Assembly (NCBI GenBank): GCA_964452775.1
Contig: CAYVQP010000001.1
Coordinates: 124,001 to 188,000, forward strand
Direction: 5' to 3'
DNA length: 64,000 nucleotides
DNA from: JACKCB01 sp964452775
GTDB taxonomy: Bacteria; Chloroflexota; Anaerolineae; Promineifilales; Promineifilaceae
The notes beneath the pieces were generated by a model. The model did not search any database. It was not told the origin of the DNA and saw only the letters and a program-made list of their open reading frames with translations. Positions 42,355 through 50,007 of this stretch are shown piece by piece. Within the stretch, counting starts at the first letter, position 1; every line of letters begins with the position of its first letter. The position numbers were made by a program, and so were the translations under genes.

Positions 42355-42702
42355 ATGTCTATGCGAACACCGGCCGGCACGGAATGCCGCTTTTATTACG
42401 AAGATTATCATCGCGGACATGAGGCCCAGGAATGTCGCCTGATCCAGGCGAATGTGAACTCGCCCCCCTGGAAGGAAAAGGATTGCTTTCAATGTCCGGT
42501 GCCGGAGATTCTTCAGGCAAACAACAGCCCTCACCTGGTGCTGGAAGCGACGGTGAAGAAAGGGGTGTTGGGGCTTGGGCGCAAGGTGGAGGTGAACGCT
42601 TCTTGTAGCCGGCATCTGGTCGAGGTGCCGAATCCAATTGTGGGTTGCCGGGAATGCGCGCTCGAACGCCCGGGGCTTGAACAACTCTTTGGGAGCCAAT
42701 AA
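42355..42702 (+). CDS. Small cysteine-rich hypothetical protein
   Basis: A 115-residue protein not assigned to a family. Nine residues in it are cysteine or part of C-x-C-like groups: TECRFYYEDYHRGHEAQECR, KDCFQCPVPEIL, NASCSRHLVE and VGCRECALERPG. The spacing CFQC and CREC suggests one or two zinc sites. The start is ATG 42355 (a second ATG 6 nt later). Its stop codon directly abuts the start of the HAD-type gene (42703), so the two are translated together. A different frame upstream (42239 on) also shows CSECKFARR, but without support as a gene. Confidence 0.62.
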   Translation: MSMRTPAGTECRFYYEDYHRGHEAQECRLIQANVNSPPWKEKDCFQCPVPEILQANNSPHLVLEATVKKGVLGLGRKVEVNASCSRHLVEVPNPIVGCRECALERPGLEQLFGSQ

Positions 42703-43458
42703 ATGGCCGGCCAACGGAAGCATCACAAACCGTACAAGACCATCCTCTTTGACCTGGATGACACGCTGCTGCACAACCCGCTTGACCGGTTTATGCGCGC
42801 TTATCTCGATCAACTGGCTGAGTACGCCAGGCCGCTGATGGCCGATAAGTATGCCTTTTGGGCGGACTTGATGCGTTGCACGCAGCAGATGGTCGCTAAC
42901 AATGATCGCTCCCGTACGAATCGCGAGGTCTTTTGGTCCTGTTTCCTGGCCGAAACCAGCTTCGACAGCGCGGATACCGAGGCGTTTTTCGACGCATTCT
43001 ACCGTGATCACTTCCCCAGGTTGAGAGCCGTGACAACCACAAAGCCGGCGGCAGCGCCCCTCGTCCGAAAGTGTATGGCGAATGGTGCAGAGGTGGTCAT
43101 AGCTACCAGCCCACTCTTTCCGTTGGCTGCCATTCGGCACCGGCTCGCCTGGGCCGACGTTCCCGTTGACGACTTCCCTTTTGCGCTGGTCACATCGTAT
43201 GAAATCATGCATTCATCCAAGCCCCACTCGGCCTACTATGAAGAAATCCTGGGCATGGTAGGGGCCGCGCCGGACACGGCAATCATGATTGGCGACGAGT
43301 GGGAGAACGACATTGTGCCGGCGCGGGCGGCCGGCCTCGACGCCTTCTGGATTCAGGAAGACGGCGCGAATCCGCCGGACCCGGCGATGCTGGTCGGTTG
43401 GGGTTCGTTAGAAACGCTAAGCGCCCTACTGTTCCCCGTCACACATACAACGCAATAG
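42703..43458 (+). CDS. HAD-superfamily hydrolase
   Basis: A 251-residue phosphatase-like protein. Motif I is ILFDLDDTLLHNP (nucleophile Asp and DxDxT-like), motif II is VVIATSPLFPL, the lysine of motif III is in MHSSKPHSAYYEEIL, and motif IV is IMIGDEWENDIVPARAAGLD. The cap lies between residues ~20 and 110, as in type C1. It likely dephosphorylates a small metabolite; substrate not predictable. It begins directly after the cysteine-rich gene's stop codon and is followed after 15 nt by a DinB-type gene, giving a three-gene set. Confidence 0.87.
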   Translation: MAGQRKHHKPYKTILFDLDDTLLHNPLDRFMRAYLDQLAEYARPLMADKYAFWADLMRCTQQMVANNDRSRTNREVFWSCFLAETSFDSADTEAFFDAFYRDHFPRLRAVTTTKPAAAPLVRKCMANGAEVVIATSPLFPLAAIRHRLAWADVPVDDFPFALVTSYEIMHSSKPHSAYYEEILGMVGAAPDTAIMIGDEWENDIVPARAAGLDAFWIQEDGANPPDPAMLVGWGSLETLSALLFPVTHTTQ

Positions 43459-43473
43459 CCCTCGAATACTCCG

Positions 43474-43944
43474 ATGCAGGATCCACCCCCGGTAGAATCG
43501 CTACTTCGACAATTTGTGGACTTTGCCGATCGCCTGGCGGAAGCGTTAGCGGACCCGGCAATTGACTGGCAATGCCGGCCGGCTGCCGGCGAATGGTGCC
43601 TGACTGAAGTTGCCTGTCATCTGCGCGATGTGGAGCGCGAGGTGCATCAGGCGCGCTTTCGGGCGCTGATCGCCAATGATGACGCATTTCTGCCCGGCGC
43701 GGTCGCCGATTCCTGGATCGAAGAGCGCAATTACCGGGAGCAGAGCGGGCCCAGGGCTTTGGCAGATTTCCTCAACGCACGCGAGGAATCGGTTGACTTG
43801 CTATCGAACCTTGAGCAACACTTTTGGCAGCGCAAGGGCCAGCATACCTTTTTCGGCCCAACCACCATGCACGAGTTGCTCAATCTGGCTGTCCAGCACG
43901 ATGCGGCGCACTGGGAGCAGGTGCTGGAGCTGCTGGCCTTGTAG
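43474..43944 (+). CDS. DinB-like four-helix protein
   Basis: A 156-residue four-helix-bundle protein of the DinB/YfiT type, which usually binds a metal through three histidines. Candidate ligands are in EVACHLRDVEREVHQAR and LAVQHDAAHWEQVLELL. The sequence GEWCLTEVACHLRD is very typical of the family. Some relatives are thiol-dependent S-transferases (for example bacillithiol or mycothiol). It is co-directional with the HAD-type gene (15-nt gap) and convergent with the Nudix gene. Confidence 0.82.
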   Translation: MQDPPPVESLLRQFVDFADRLAEALADPAIDWQCRPAAGEWCLTEVACHLRDVEREVHQARFRALIANDDAFLPGAVADSWIEERNYREQSGPRALADFLNAREESVDLLSNLEQHFWQRKGQHTFFGPTTMHELLNLAVQHDAAHWEQVLELLAL

Positions 43945-43958
43945 GAGTCAAGCCGGCC

Positions 43959-44606
43959 TCAGTCCGACATTTGCCGCGACTGCCAGTATTCCGCGAAGAC
44001 AGCCAGCCAACTGTCATGCGGTGGAGCAAGTGCGGGCGCATCGTAAAGTCGCGCCCAAAAGAGAGTGAAGTGGTGGTTGTCCACCGCCACCTGCCAGCGG
44101 GATTCAGTCGGAAGGTCATAAGTCAAGTGGTAGAGATGTCTCCTGATCCGGCTGGTCATAAGCGCATCAGAAACCCAGCCCGTAATCTCCATTGTCACGT
44201 AGTCCGATTCAGGGAAGCGGTCGTATTCACGGAAGCTTACCTGCACATAGCCGGCGCTTCGCCTGCCCAATTCTTCCACCATTACTGCCCGGGGAAATGA
44301 CGCCCATTGGAAGCTATCGGGATCAGGCCGAGCGAAGACCGGCGTCGGCTGGTGCTGGGTCAGCAGCTTGCCGGGAAACACATCCTCTCGCGTGACAATC
44401 AACTCCACAAGCGTTACGTTGGAAAGCCCGGTCTCCTCGCTCACTTCCCGCAGCACGGCAGCTTCGGCCGCCTCACCAGGTTCCACAGTGCCGGCCGGCA
44501 GCTGATTGCCGGCAAATGGATGACTCAGGAGCAGTAACTCCGTCTCAACTCCAACGCCGCGGGTTATGAAGGCGGTGACCTTTTCCAGCGGTGCAGACAA
44601 AGCCAT
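43959..44606 (-). CDS. Nudix hydrolase
   Basis: A 215-residue protein with a complete Nudix box, GTVEPGEAAEAAVLREVSEE-TGL, fitting G-x5-E-x7-R-E-U-x-E-E-x-G-U. The box is near residue 38-60. The remaining ~150 residues are a larger than usual C-terminal extension (FREYDRFPESDYVTMEITGW) of unknown role. The N-terminal part reads AFITRGVGVETELLLLSHPF. Nudix enzymes hydrolyse nucleoside diphosphates linked to other groups; the substrate is not known. GGAGA lies upstream of the ATG. Confidence 0.87.
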   Translation of the reverse strand: MALSAPLEKVTAFITRGVGVETELLLLSHPFAGNQLPAGTVEPGEAAEAAVLREVSEETGLSNVTLVELIVTREDVFPGKLLTQHQPTPVFARPDPDSFQWASFPRAVMVEELGRRSAGYVQVSFREYDRFPESDYVTMEITGWVSDALMTSRIRRHLYHLTYDLPTESRWQVAVDNHHFTLFWARLYDAPALAPPHDSWLAVFAEYWQSRQMSD

Positions 44607-44640
44607 GTGGTTTCTCCTCTGCAGATCGCAACCAAAGTTC

Positions 44641-44676
44641 GATACTGAATTGCAAAATTGGACTACGCCATCTTCA
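44641..44676. repeat. Possible single copy of the 56.7-kb hairpin repeat
   Basis: The stretch ACTGAATTGCAAAATTGGAC followed by TACGCCATCTTC aligns with the last unit of the array at 56835-56864 (ACTG, A/T-rich centre, GGACTACGC, then CTTC). The A/T-rich core AATTGCAAAATT can form a small stem. Only a partial match, so uncertain. Confidence 0.35.
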
Positions 44677-44735
44677 CTGCCAGTGTGAGTTAGCTAATGA
44701 TAACTGCCTGGCCATAAGCACCCAAGAAAGAAATC

Positions 44736-44764
44736 GCCCCGAACAGGAAGGCCCTGTCCGGGGC
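44736..44764 (-). terminator. Terminator hairpin of the PspC gene
   Basis: GCCCCGAACAGG (44736-44747) pairs with CCTGTCCGGGGC (44753-44764) with one mismatch and a 5-nt loop. On the minus strand it is followed by ATTTCTTTCTT. It lies about 95 nt beyond the stop of the PspC gene. Confidence 0.55.
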
Positions 44765-44858
44765 AAGAGTCAGGAGACCACGCGACGCCGTGCGGCGTTG
44801 ATATGGCAACAATTGGGGAGCCGATACGATCGCCGAGCCGGCTGCTATGGTCAAATCG

Positions 44859-45113
44859 TTAGGCGTTCTTAATTATGATCTCTTCGTCTGGATCAAAGCC
44901 GCTGGACTTTCCCACGCTATCAGTCGCTTCGGCAGGCATCAGTATTGCCAGCAACAAATAAGCCAGAATCGCATGCCCGACAGATAACAGGCCGGCTATG
45001 ATGAACACAACCCGAACAATGATCGGATCAATATTGAAGTACCGGCCGATTCCCGCTGCAACGCCCAGAAAAATACGATCACTCTTCGCGCGCACCAGTC
45101 GCTTACCACTCAT
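44859..45113 (-). CDS. PspC-domain membrane protein
   Basis: An 84-residue protein almost wholly made of a PspC domain: LVRAKSDRIFLGVAAGIGRY, FNIDPIIVRVVFIIAGLL and ILAYLLLAILMPAE, with two membrane helices. The C-terminus is acidic. PspC proteins respond to or modulate envelope stress. The ATG has GGAGG 8-9 nt upstream. It is divergent from the phosphoesterase gene; the 175-nt region between holds the inverted repeat at 45163-45238. Confidence 0.9.
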   Translation of the reverse strand: MSGKRLVRAKSDRIFLGVAAGIGRYFNIDPIIVRVVFIIAGLLSVGHAILAYLLLAILMPAEATDSVGKSSGFDPDEEIIIKNA

Positions 45114-45162
45114 TGCTAAACCTCCATATTTTGCGAAACTTGGGCTAGTTGGCCCGGTCGCT

Positions 45163-45238
45163 ACTTTGCAACTGCTGTATGAACCCTTCTTGATAAAGCT
45201 ACCTTCTCTACGGATTGCTGCTGCGATAGTTGCAAAGT
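45163..45238. repeat. Inverted repeat in a divergent intergenic region
   Basis: A perfect 11-bp inverted repeat ACTTTGCAACT (45163-45173) and AGTTGCAAAGT (45228-45238), 54 nt apart, between the PspC gene (minus) and the phosphoesterase gene (plus). It could be a pair of operator half-sites or a hairpin in the leader. Confidence 0.45.
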
Positions 45239-45288
45239 TCTCCCGGCCGCTTACTCTCTCCTGAATAGTGATTATCAGGCGGTTATTG

Positions 45289-46122
45289 ATGAGATTAGCA
45301 GTTCTATCGGATATTCACGGCAATCTGCCGGCGCTTGAGGTTGTCGCTGAACATGTTGCGGATTGGCAGCCGGACCAGGTGTTTGTCAATGGCGATGTGG
45401 TCAATCGTGGCCCGTTGCCCCTTGATTGCTGGCAGTTTGTCAATACACGTGGCTGGACCGTCCTGGCCGGCAATCATGAGGAGTATGTCCTCAGTTGGCA
45501 GGGCCGCGATCAGGCCTCGCCGGAGATTCTGTACCAGTTTTATGCCGGCTCTCTCTGGACCTTCCAACAATTGGGCGGGCAGGTAGCAGCCCTGGCCCAA
45601 CTACCCAAGGCGCTGTCCATACTTGACCATGCGGGCCGGGAAATCCGCCTGACACACGCCTCCATGCGCAGCATCGAAGACGGTATCTACCCCGAGACCA
45701 CTGACGAGGAGCTGCGCAAACAGATTGCGCCCGCGCCGGCCATCTTCCTCACCGCGCACACGCACCGGCCGCTCGAACGGAAAATCGAGGAGACAATTGT
45801 CATCAACAGCGGTTCCGTGGGGTCTCCCTTCGACGGCGACGTGCGCGCCAGCTACATCCAATTGAGCCGGCTTAACAACGGTTGGCAAAGCCGGCTGGTT
45901 CGCCTGAACTACGACCGCAACCAGATGCGCGAGCACTTCTACACCTCCGGCTATCTCGAAGGCGGCGGCCCTTTGACGCGCATAATCCTACACGAGTGGG
46001 AGACGGCCCGACCGACGATTCGCCGCTTCCTGGGCCGCTATGAGACTGCTGTTTTGAATGGCGAGATCAGCCTGGAAGAGGCCGTGTCTGAGTACATGAA
46101 TCACAATTTCGCCGCGGGTTAG
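45289..46122 (+). CDS. Calcineurin-like metallophosphoesterase
   Basis: A 277-residue phosphoesterase of the YfcE/MJ0936-like type. Metal-binding motifs: MRLAVLSDIHGNLPALEVVA (D-x-H), FVNGDVVNRGPLPLD (GD), VLAGNHEEYVLSW (GNHE), RLTHASMRS and ILTAHTHRPLER-type (LTAHTHRPL). It ends in a helical tail. The start was set at ATG 45289; a GTG 21 nt upstream is in frame. Likely a phosphodiesterase on nucleotides or phosphoproteins; substrate unknown. Confidence 0.88.
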   Translation: MRLAVLSDIHGNLPALEVVAEHVADWQPDQVFVNGDVVNRGPLPLDCWQFVNTRGWTVLAGNHEEYVLSWQGRDQASPEILYQFYAGSLWTFQQLGGQVAALAQLPKALSILDHAGREIRLTHASMRSIEDGIYPETTDEELRKQIAPAPAIFLTAHTHRPLERKIEETIVINSGSVGSPFDGDVRASYIQLSRLNNGWQSRLVRLNYDRNQMREHFYTSGYLEGGGPLTRIILHEWETARPTIRRFLGRYETAVLNGEISLEEAVSEYMNHNFAAG

Positions 46123-46200
46123 CAGGATGGCGAACACGATCTCCAGCTCCGCGGAGCGGCCCTACGTCTTCGCCTGGTTAGGCAGTCCTGATCAAGTCAA

Positions 46201-46638
46201 CTAGACCGGTTCGGTCTCCCGCATCCAGTCGTGAACGACCAGCCGGAAGATGTCTGACTCGGTAATAATGCCCACTAACATGCCCACATCATCCACCACG
46301 GGCAGCCCACTGATCTTATAGCGCAGCATCAGTTGGGCAGCTTCTCCTACCTTTGCGTCACGTTTCACGACGATCGGGTTGGGGGTCATAATCTCTTCGA
46401 CCTTCAGCCGGCTGATGAGATAGTTGATCTCCCAGACACTCAGTGTAGTGGCGCCGGATGGTTCAGCTCCGCGTACATCTCCCAGCGTGACGATGCCAAC
46501 CAGCCGGCCTTCTTTGAGCACCGGCAGGCGGCGAATGCCGTGTTTCTTCATCAGCCGATGAGCCTCCGGCAGGGTGGTTTCCGGTTGGATGGTAACCGGA
46601 TCCTTGCTCATCCAATCCGCAATGACTTCCCGCTTCAT
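46201..46638 (-). CDS. CBS-domain pair protein
   Basis: A 145-residue protein of two CBS domains, a small adenosyl-ligand-binding (AMP, ATP or SAM) module. First: IADWMSKDPVTIQPETTLPE, GIRRLPVLKEGRLVGIVTLG. Second: VEEIMTPNPIVVKRDAKVGE, ISGLPVVDDVGMLVGIITES. The start was set at ATG 46638, with GGAGAATGAGG upstream; the frame continues 31 codons further inside the next gene. It is next to the receiver gene on the same strand (40-nt gap). It is a paralogue of the CBS protein at 47488-47928. Confidence 0.88.
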   Translation of the reverse strand: MKREVIADWMSKDPVTIQPETTLPEAHRLMKKHGIRRLPVLKEGRLVGIVTLGDVRGAEPSGATTLSVWEINYLISRLKVEEIMTPNPIVVKRDAKVGEAAQLMLRYKISGLPVVDDVGMLVGIITESDIFRLVVHDWMRETEPV

Positions 46639-46678
46639 AACCTCATTCTCCTTTTTCCAGGCTCGCTTCCCGCGAGAA

Positions 46679-47080
46679 TCAGACGCACAGTTGTTTATTA
46701 ACAACCTCTGCGACCTGCTGAATCTCCGCAATCAGTCGCTCTGAATCAATATCCTTTAATAGATAGCGCTGGGCGCCCGATTGCAGCGCCACCGCCCTTT
46801 CGAGATCATCTGTGTAAGATGTCAATACAATCACGCCAATCGAGCGCCCCGAAATAGCCCGCGAAATCGCACCAATGGGATCCAACCTGGACTCGCTCAG
46901 TCCCTTCAACTCCAGAATAACTACATCCGGTTCCAGTTCCCTGATGCGCTGCAAACCTGACTGAAATGAGTTCGTCGCCGCAACGACTTCCAGTAGCGGC
47001 GCCGTGCTGAGTCGGGCGACCAATGCCTGGCATACCGCCGGATGCTCATCAATGATTAGAACTTGGATCCTAGGCGACAT
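46679..47080 (-). CDS. Stand-alone receiver domain lacking the phosphoacceptor aspartate
   Basis: A 133-residue NarL-type receiver without an output domain: IQVLIIDEHPAVCQALVARL (acidic pair DE), then PDVVILELKGLSESRLDPIG, IGVIVLTSYTDDLERAVALQ and GAQRYLLKDIDSERLIAEI. Where receivers have the phosphoacceptor Asp (PDVVLLDL), this one has Glu (codon GAG). The switch Thr and the conserved Lys are kept. A Glu at this position often mimics the phosphorylated state, so it may be always on or act without a kinase. The start is ATG 47080. It lies between two CBS proteins. Confidence 0.8.
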   Translation of the reverse strand: MSPRIQVLIIDEHPAVCQALVARLSTAPLLEVVAATNSFQSGLQRIRELEPDVVILELKGLSESRLDPIGAISRAISGRSIGVIVLTSYTDDLERAVALQSGAQRYLLKDIDSERLIAEIQQVAEVVNKQLCV

Positions 47081-47351
47081 GGCTCGATCACAAAAACTGG
47101 TCACTGCGCTCGTTGCTAACGGCTTCTGTGGCTTCTCCTGAGGATTACCATCTGACTTAGGAACTGTGCCCCGCTTTGCTCAGACAAGCCGCGTGTTTCA
47201 CTGCTCAGTATAGGTGAACGACCTGGCCAACCACAGTAACGAATGTCATAAGAAAGGCATTATCGTTGTCACTCGGCACAATGCGCAGGTGCCAGCTCCG
47301 TTTCCCGGCAGATCCGGATGATTGTCATGGGCCGGAAGATGACAGCCGCAT

Positions 47352-47382
47352 TGGGCTGCCGGCGGGAAAGTTGGTTATACTT
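47352..47382 (+). promoter_or_regulatory. Possible promoter of the second CBS gene
   Basis: TATACT (47377-47382) with TTGGGC (47352-47357) 19 nt upstream, a long spacer. It lies within 47081-47487, a gene-free region that otherwise contains only the inverted repeat at 47418-47463. Confidence 0.3.
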
Positions 47383-47417
47383 TGGTTAGCGGCGACCACC
47401 GCCAAGGGGTCAATTCT

Positions 47418-47463
47418 AAATCGGCAGGAATGAGCCGGCCTCGACTTGTTGCCCTGCCGATTT
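47418..47463 (+). promoter_or_regulatory. Leader hairpin before the CBS gene
   Basis: A perfect 11-bp inverted repeat AAATCGGCAGG (47418-47428) and CCTGCCGATTT (47453-47463) with a 24-nt loop. It lies between the putative promoter and the start codon at 47488. It shares CTGCCGATTTG with the hairpin array at 56.7 kb. It could be a control element of the leader or another copy of that repeat family. Confidence 0.45.
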
Positions 47464-47487
47464 GTGTAGCTATGATGGAGAATGGTG

Positions 47488-47928
47488 ATGGGCGAATTGA
47501 CGGTCTACGATCTCATGACCTTGCATCCAGTAACCGTGACGCCTGAGACGTCGCTGCGCGTGGTCCTGACCAGAATGCGCCAGGATGGTTGTCGCCAGCT
47601 CCCGGTACTCAATGAGTTGGGTCAATTGGTGGGAATTATTACAGATCGCGACCTGCGACTGGCCATGAACTCACCATTTGTCCTGCATGAGCGCTGGCAG
47701 GACGAAACGTTGTTGGACACAATGACGGCGGACAGCTGTATGACCCCTGATCCGATCTATGTTACGCCGGATGCCCCTGCGCATCAGGCAGCCAGACTGC
47801 TAAGCAGTCACAAGTTCGGCGCGTTGCCGGTGGTGCGCGAGGGTGTGCTGGTTGGGATTATCAGCGTCACGGACTTCCTGGACCTGTTCATCGAACAGGA
47901 AGAACGGCTTATGGTGGTTGATAACTAG
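47488..47928 (+). CDS. CBS-domain pair protein
   Basis: A 146-residue protein of two CBS domains: VYDLMTLHPVTVTPETSLRV with CRQLPVLNELGQLVGIITDR, then DSCMTPDPIYVTPDAPAHQA with FGALPVVREGVLVGIISVTD. The start was set at ATG 47488, because GGAG lies 7 nt before it; an in-frame ATG is also at 47482. It is convergent with the GAF-type kinase gene (15-nt gap) and divergent from the receiver and CBS genes, so three small signal modules share this region. Confidence 0.87.
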   Translation: MGELTVYDLMTLHPVTVTPETSLRVVLTRMRQDGCRQLPVLNELGQLVGIITDRDLRLAMNSPFVLHERWQDETLLDTMTADSCMTPDPIYVTPDAPAHQAARLLSSHKFGALPVVREGVLVGIISVTDFLDLFIEQEERLMVVDN

Positions 47929-47943
47929 AGTGGCTTCCCGATC

Positions 47944-49107
47944 TCAGTTGGCGCCGGTTTGCGGCTGACCGGCCTGAATCGGCAATTCGAACGTGATCAG
48001 CGTACCCAGTCCAGGCTCCGCCTCTATATAGACCGCGCCGCCCAACTCCTCGGCCCGCGCACGCATGTTGGCCAGGCCGTGCCCCGTCATGAACGACTGG
48101 CTCTCGCTGTCAAAGCCGGCCCCATCGTCCAGCACCTGCAGCGTGACCAGTTCATCCCCTTGGGTCAACTTGATCATCACGTTATCTGCTCGCGCATGCC
48201 GGGCGACATTGGCAAGCGCCTCTTGGGCAGTCAAGAAGAGCGCCCGCGCCACGTTAGGCGGGAGAGCGCCGGCTGCTTGGCCAGGCAGATGCATGACAAC
48301 CGGCACCATGGTGTTGGCCTGAAACTCGCGAGCCAGCCGGGATAACCCCTCGCTAAGATTGCCCTCGAATCGCCGGGGACGCAGGTCCAGGATGAAGTTA
48401 CGAATATCGCCGATGGCATCGTTCAAGGCTGATATCGCATGGTCAATCAGTGTGAATGCCTCGGTCTGCTCCTCAGTTAACAGCAGGCGAGTCGACTCCA
48501 GCGTAAGGCCCACCGCGTAAACCGCCTGGATCACGCCATCGTGCAGGTCCATACCAATGCGTGATCGCTCTTCGACAACGGCCAGGCGACCGACTTGCTC
48601 ATACAGGCGAGCATTGTGAATGGCGATGGCGGCATGCGCCGCAAGCAGTTCAATCAGCCCTTGATCGACCTCGGAAAACGGTTCGGCCCCCCGCTTGTCT
48701 GTCAGATACAGATTGCCAACAATGCCTTCCGCTCCCCGGACCGGCACGCCCAGAAACGAGCGCATCTCCGGGTGGCCCGGCGGGAAACCAACCGAACGTG
48801 GGTCATCGCTAATATTCGGAATCCTTATCGTCTTGCCTTCGTGGAGGATTGCTCCCAGGAGCCCATGCCCCCGCGGAAGGCGACCAATGCTGTTGACTTG
48901 CCCCGGCTCCATCCCCACATGTACAAATTCAATCAGCTCCCCTTCCTGATTCGGCACTCCCAAAGCCACATATCGGGCGTCTACCAGTTTCCTCGCTGAC
49001 TCAACGATCTGGCGCAATACTTTGTCCAACGCCAGGTTGGAGGATACGGCAAGCGCCGCATCGCTGAGCGCCTTCAGCACGTCCTCATCGATCACTCCTT
49101 GCTGCAT
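47944..49107 (-). CDS. Cytoplasmic GAF-domain histidine kinase (NarX/DevS-like)
   Basis: A 387-residue soluble kinase. The GAF domain (about residues 20-165) includes LRQIVESARKLVDARYVALG, LPRGHGLLGAILHEGKTIRI and FLGVPVRGAEGIVGNLYLTD, and could bind haem, a nucleotide or another ligand. The HisKA_3 dimerisation helix with the phosphoacceptor His is EERSRIGMDLHDGVIQAVYA. The ATPase part has LTAQEALANVARHARADNVM, VLDDGAGFD and GHGLANMRARAEELGGAVYI. The partner regulator gene is directly upstream (11-nt gap). It has no membrane helix, like oxygen- or redox-sensing relatives, though the signal is not known. Confidence 0.92.
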   Translation of the reverse strand: MQQGVIDEDVLKALSDAALAVSSNLALDKVLRQIVESARKLVDARYVALGVPNQEGELIEFVHVGMEPGQVNSIGRLPRGHGLLGAILHEGKTIRIPNISDDPRSVGFPPGHPEMRSFLGVPVRGAEGIVGNLYLTDKRGAEPFSEVDQGLIELLAAHAAIAIHNARLYEQVGRLAVVEERSRIGMDLHDGVIQAVYAVGLTLESTRLLLTEEQTEAFTLIDHAISALNDAIGDIRNFILDLRPRRFEGNLSEGLSRLAREFQANTMVPVVMHLPGQAAGALPPNVARALFLTAQEALANVARHARADNVMIKLTQGDELVTLQVLDDGAGFDSESQSFMTGHGLANMRARAEELGGAVYIEAEPGLGTLITFELPIQAGQPQTGAN

Positions 49108-49118
49108 GATCCTGTGAT

Positions 49119-49775
49119 CTAAGACAGGTAATCCTTGAGGTGGTGTTGGACGGCGTATGCCGCTGCTTCTGCCCGATTAGACACTCCCAGTTTGGACAGG
49201 ACGCTGCTGACATAGTTACGTACGGTACCCTCGCTCAAGAATAGTGCTTCGGCGATCTCGCGATTGGTCTTACCTTCAGCAATCAGCGCCAGGACTTGCA
49301 TCTCCTGCGGAGTGAGATTAGTGAAGGCCGCCTTTTCCTCGTTCTGAATGGCCCTGCGCATTTCATTGAAAACCCGCTGCGTTAGCGATGGATCGAGCGT
49401 CGCCTCCCCCTTTGAGGCCGCCTCAATGGCGCGAATCAAATCCTTGCTGTCAATCTGCTTCAGCACGTAGCCGGACGCGCCGGCGCGAATCGCAGAGAAG
49501 AGCAATTCATCCTCGGCGTAGGAAGTGAGCATGACCACCTTGGTATCGGGCAGCAGGTCAGTGATCTCCTTGCACGCCTCGATGCCGCTGCCGCCCACCA
49601 GCCGGATATCCATCAACACGATGTCCGGCTCAAACTGGGCGGCCTTCTCCACCGCCTCTTGAGCGGCCGATGCTTCCGCCACAACCTCAAAGCCCGCATG
49701 CCGCTCCAACAAGCTCTTTAGCCCAAGGCGGACGACCTCATGATCATCTACAAGCAGGATTCGTAAGTGCGTCAT
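49119..49775 (-). CDS. NarL/LuxR-family response regulator
   Basis: A 218-residue partner of the GAF kinase. The receiver domain begins LRILLVDDHEVVRLGLKSLL, the phosphoacceptor is in PDIVLMDIRLVGGSGIEACK, with VVMLTSYAED and GYVLKQIDSKDLIRAI. The LuxR-type DNA-binding domain is LTPQEMQVLALIAEGKTNRE, IAEALFLSEGTVRNYVSSVL and SKLGVSNRAEAAAYAV. It is upstream of the kinase in the same operon. The cytochrome island begins 230 nt further on, so these regulators are candidates for its control. Confidence 0.94.
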   Translation of the reverse strand: MTHLRILLVDDHEVVRLGLKSLLERHAGFEVVAEASAAQEAVEKAAQFEPDIVLMDIRLVGGSGIEACKEITDLLPDTKVVMLTSYAEDELLFSAIRAGASGYVLKQIDSKDLIRAIEAASKGEATLDPSLTQRVFNEMRRAIQNEEKAAFTNLTPQEMQVLALIAEGKTNREIAEALFLSEGTVRNYVSSVLSKLGVSNRAEAAAYAVQHHLKDYLS

Positions 49776-49935
49776 CTATGGGCGTCGGTCATTGTCGAGT
49801 TCACAGTTTCTGCGCCAAATGGACTTTCTAATCGCGATTTCAGAGGTTATGTGTGATTCAAGTATAGCTGGCTTCAGATCATTCCGCCAGTGGAGCCGGA
49901 AGGGCAAAGGAGCACCCCCCAATCAACTAGACCAG

Positions 49936-49980
49936 CGCGGCGCAGAGGGTAAGCGATGCCGCCTATCCTCTCGCGCCGCG
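49936..49980 (-). terminator. Strong GC-rich hairpin after the first cytochrome c gene
   Basis: CGCGGCGCAGAGG (49936-49948) pairs with CCTCTCGCGCCGCG (49967-49980) with one bulged base and an 18-nt loop, 27 nt beyond the stop codon at 50008. No T-tract follows. It lies in the 49776-50007 gap, which otherwise holds no supported gene. Confidence 0.4.
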
Positions 49981-50007
49981 GCAGGATTTCTCGGCGCTAT
50001 CACTCCA

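Noticed and set aside
42239..42442. Small plus-strand frame with CSECKFARR
   Set aside because: It overlaps the cysteine-rich gene in another frame, its second half is not protein-like, and no frameshift can be shown.
42202..43212. A long open frame on the minus strand
   Set aside because: It is antisense to the HAD-type gene and the cysteine-rich gene, both of which have clear motifs or coupling. The translation shows no domain.
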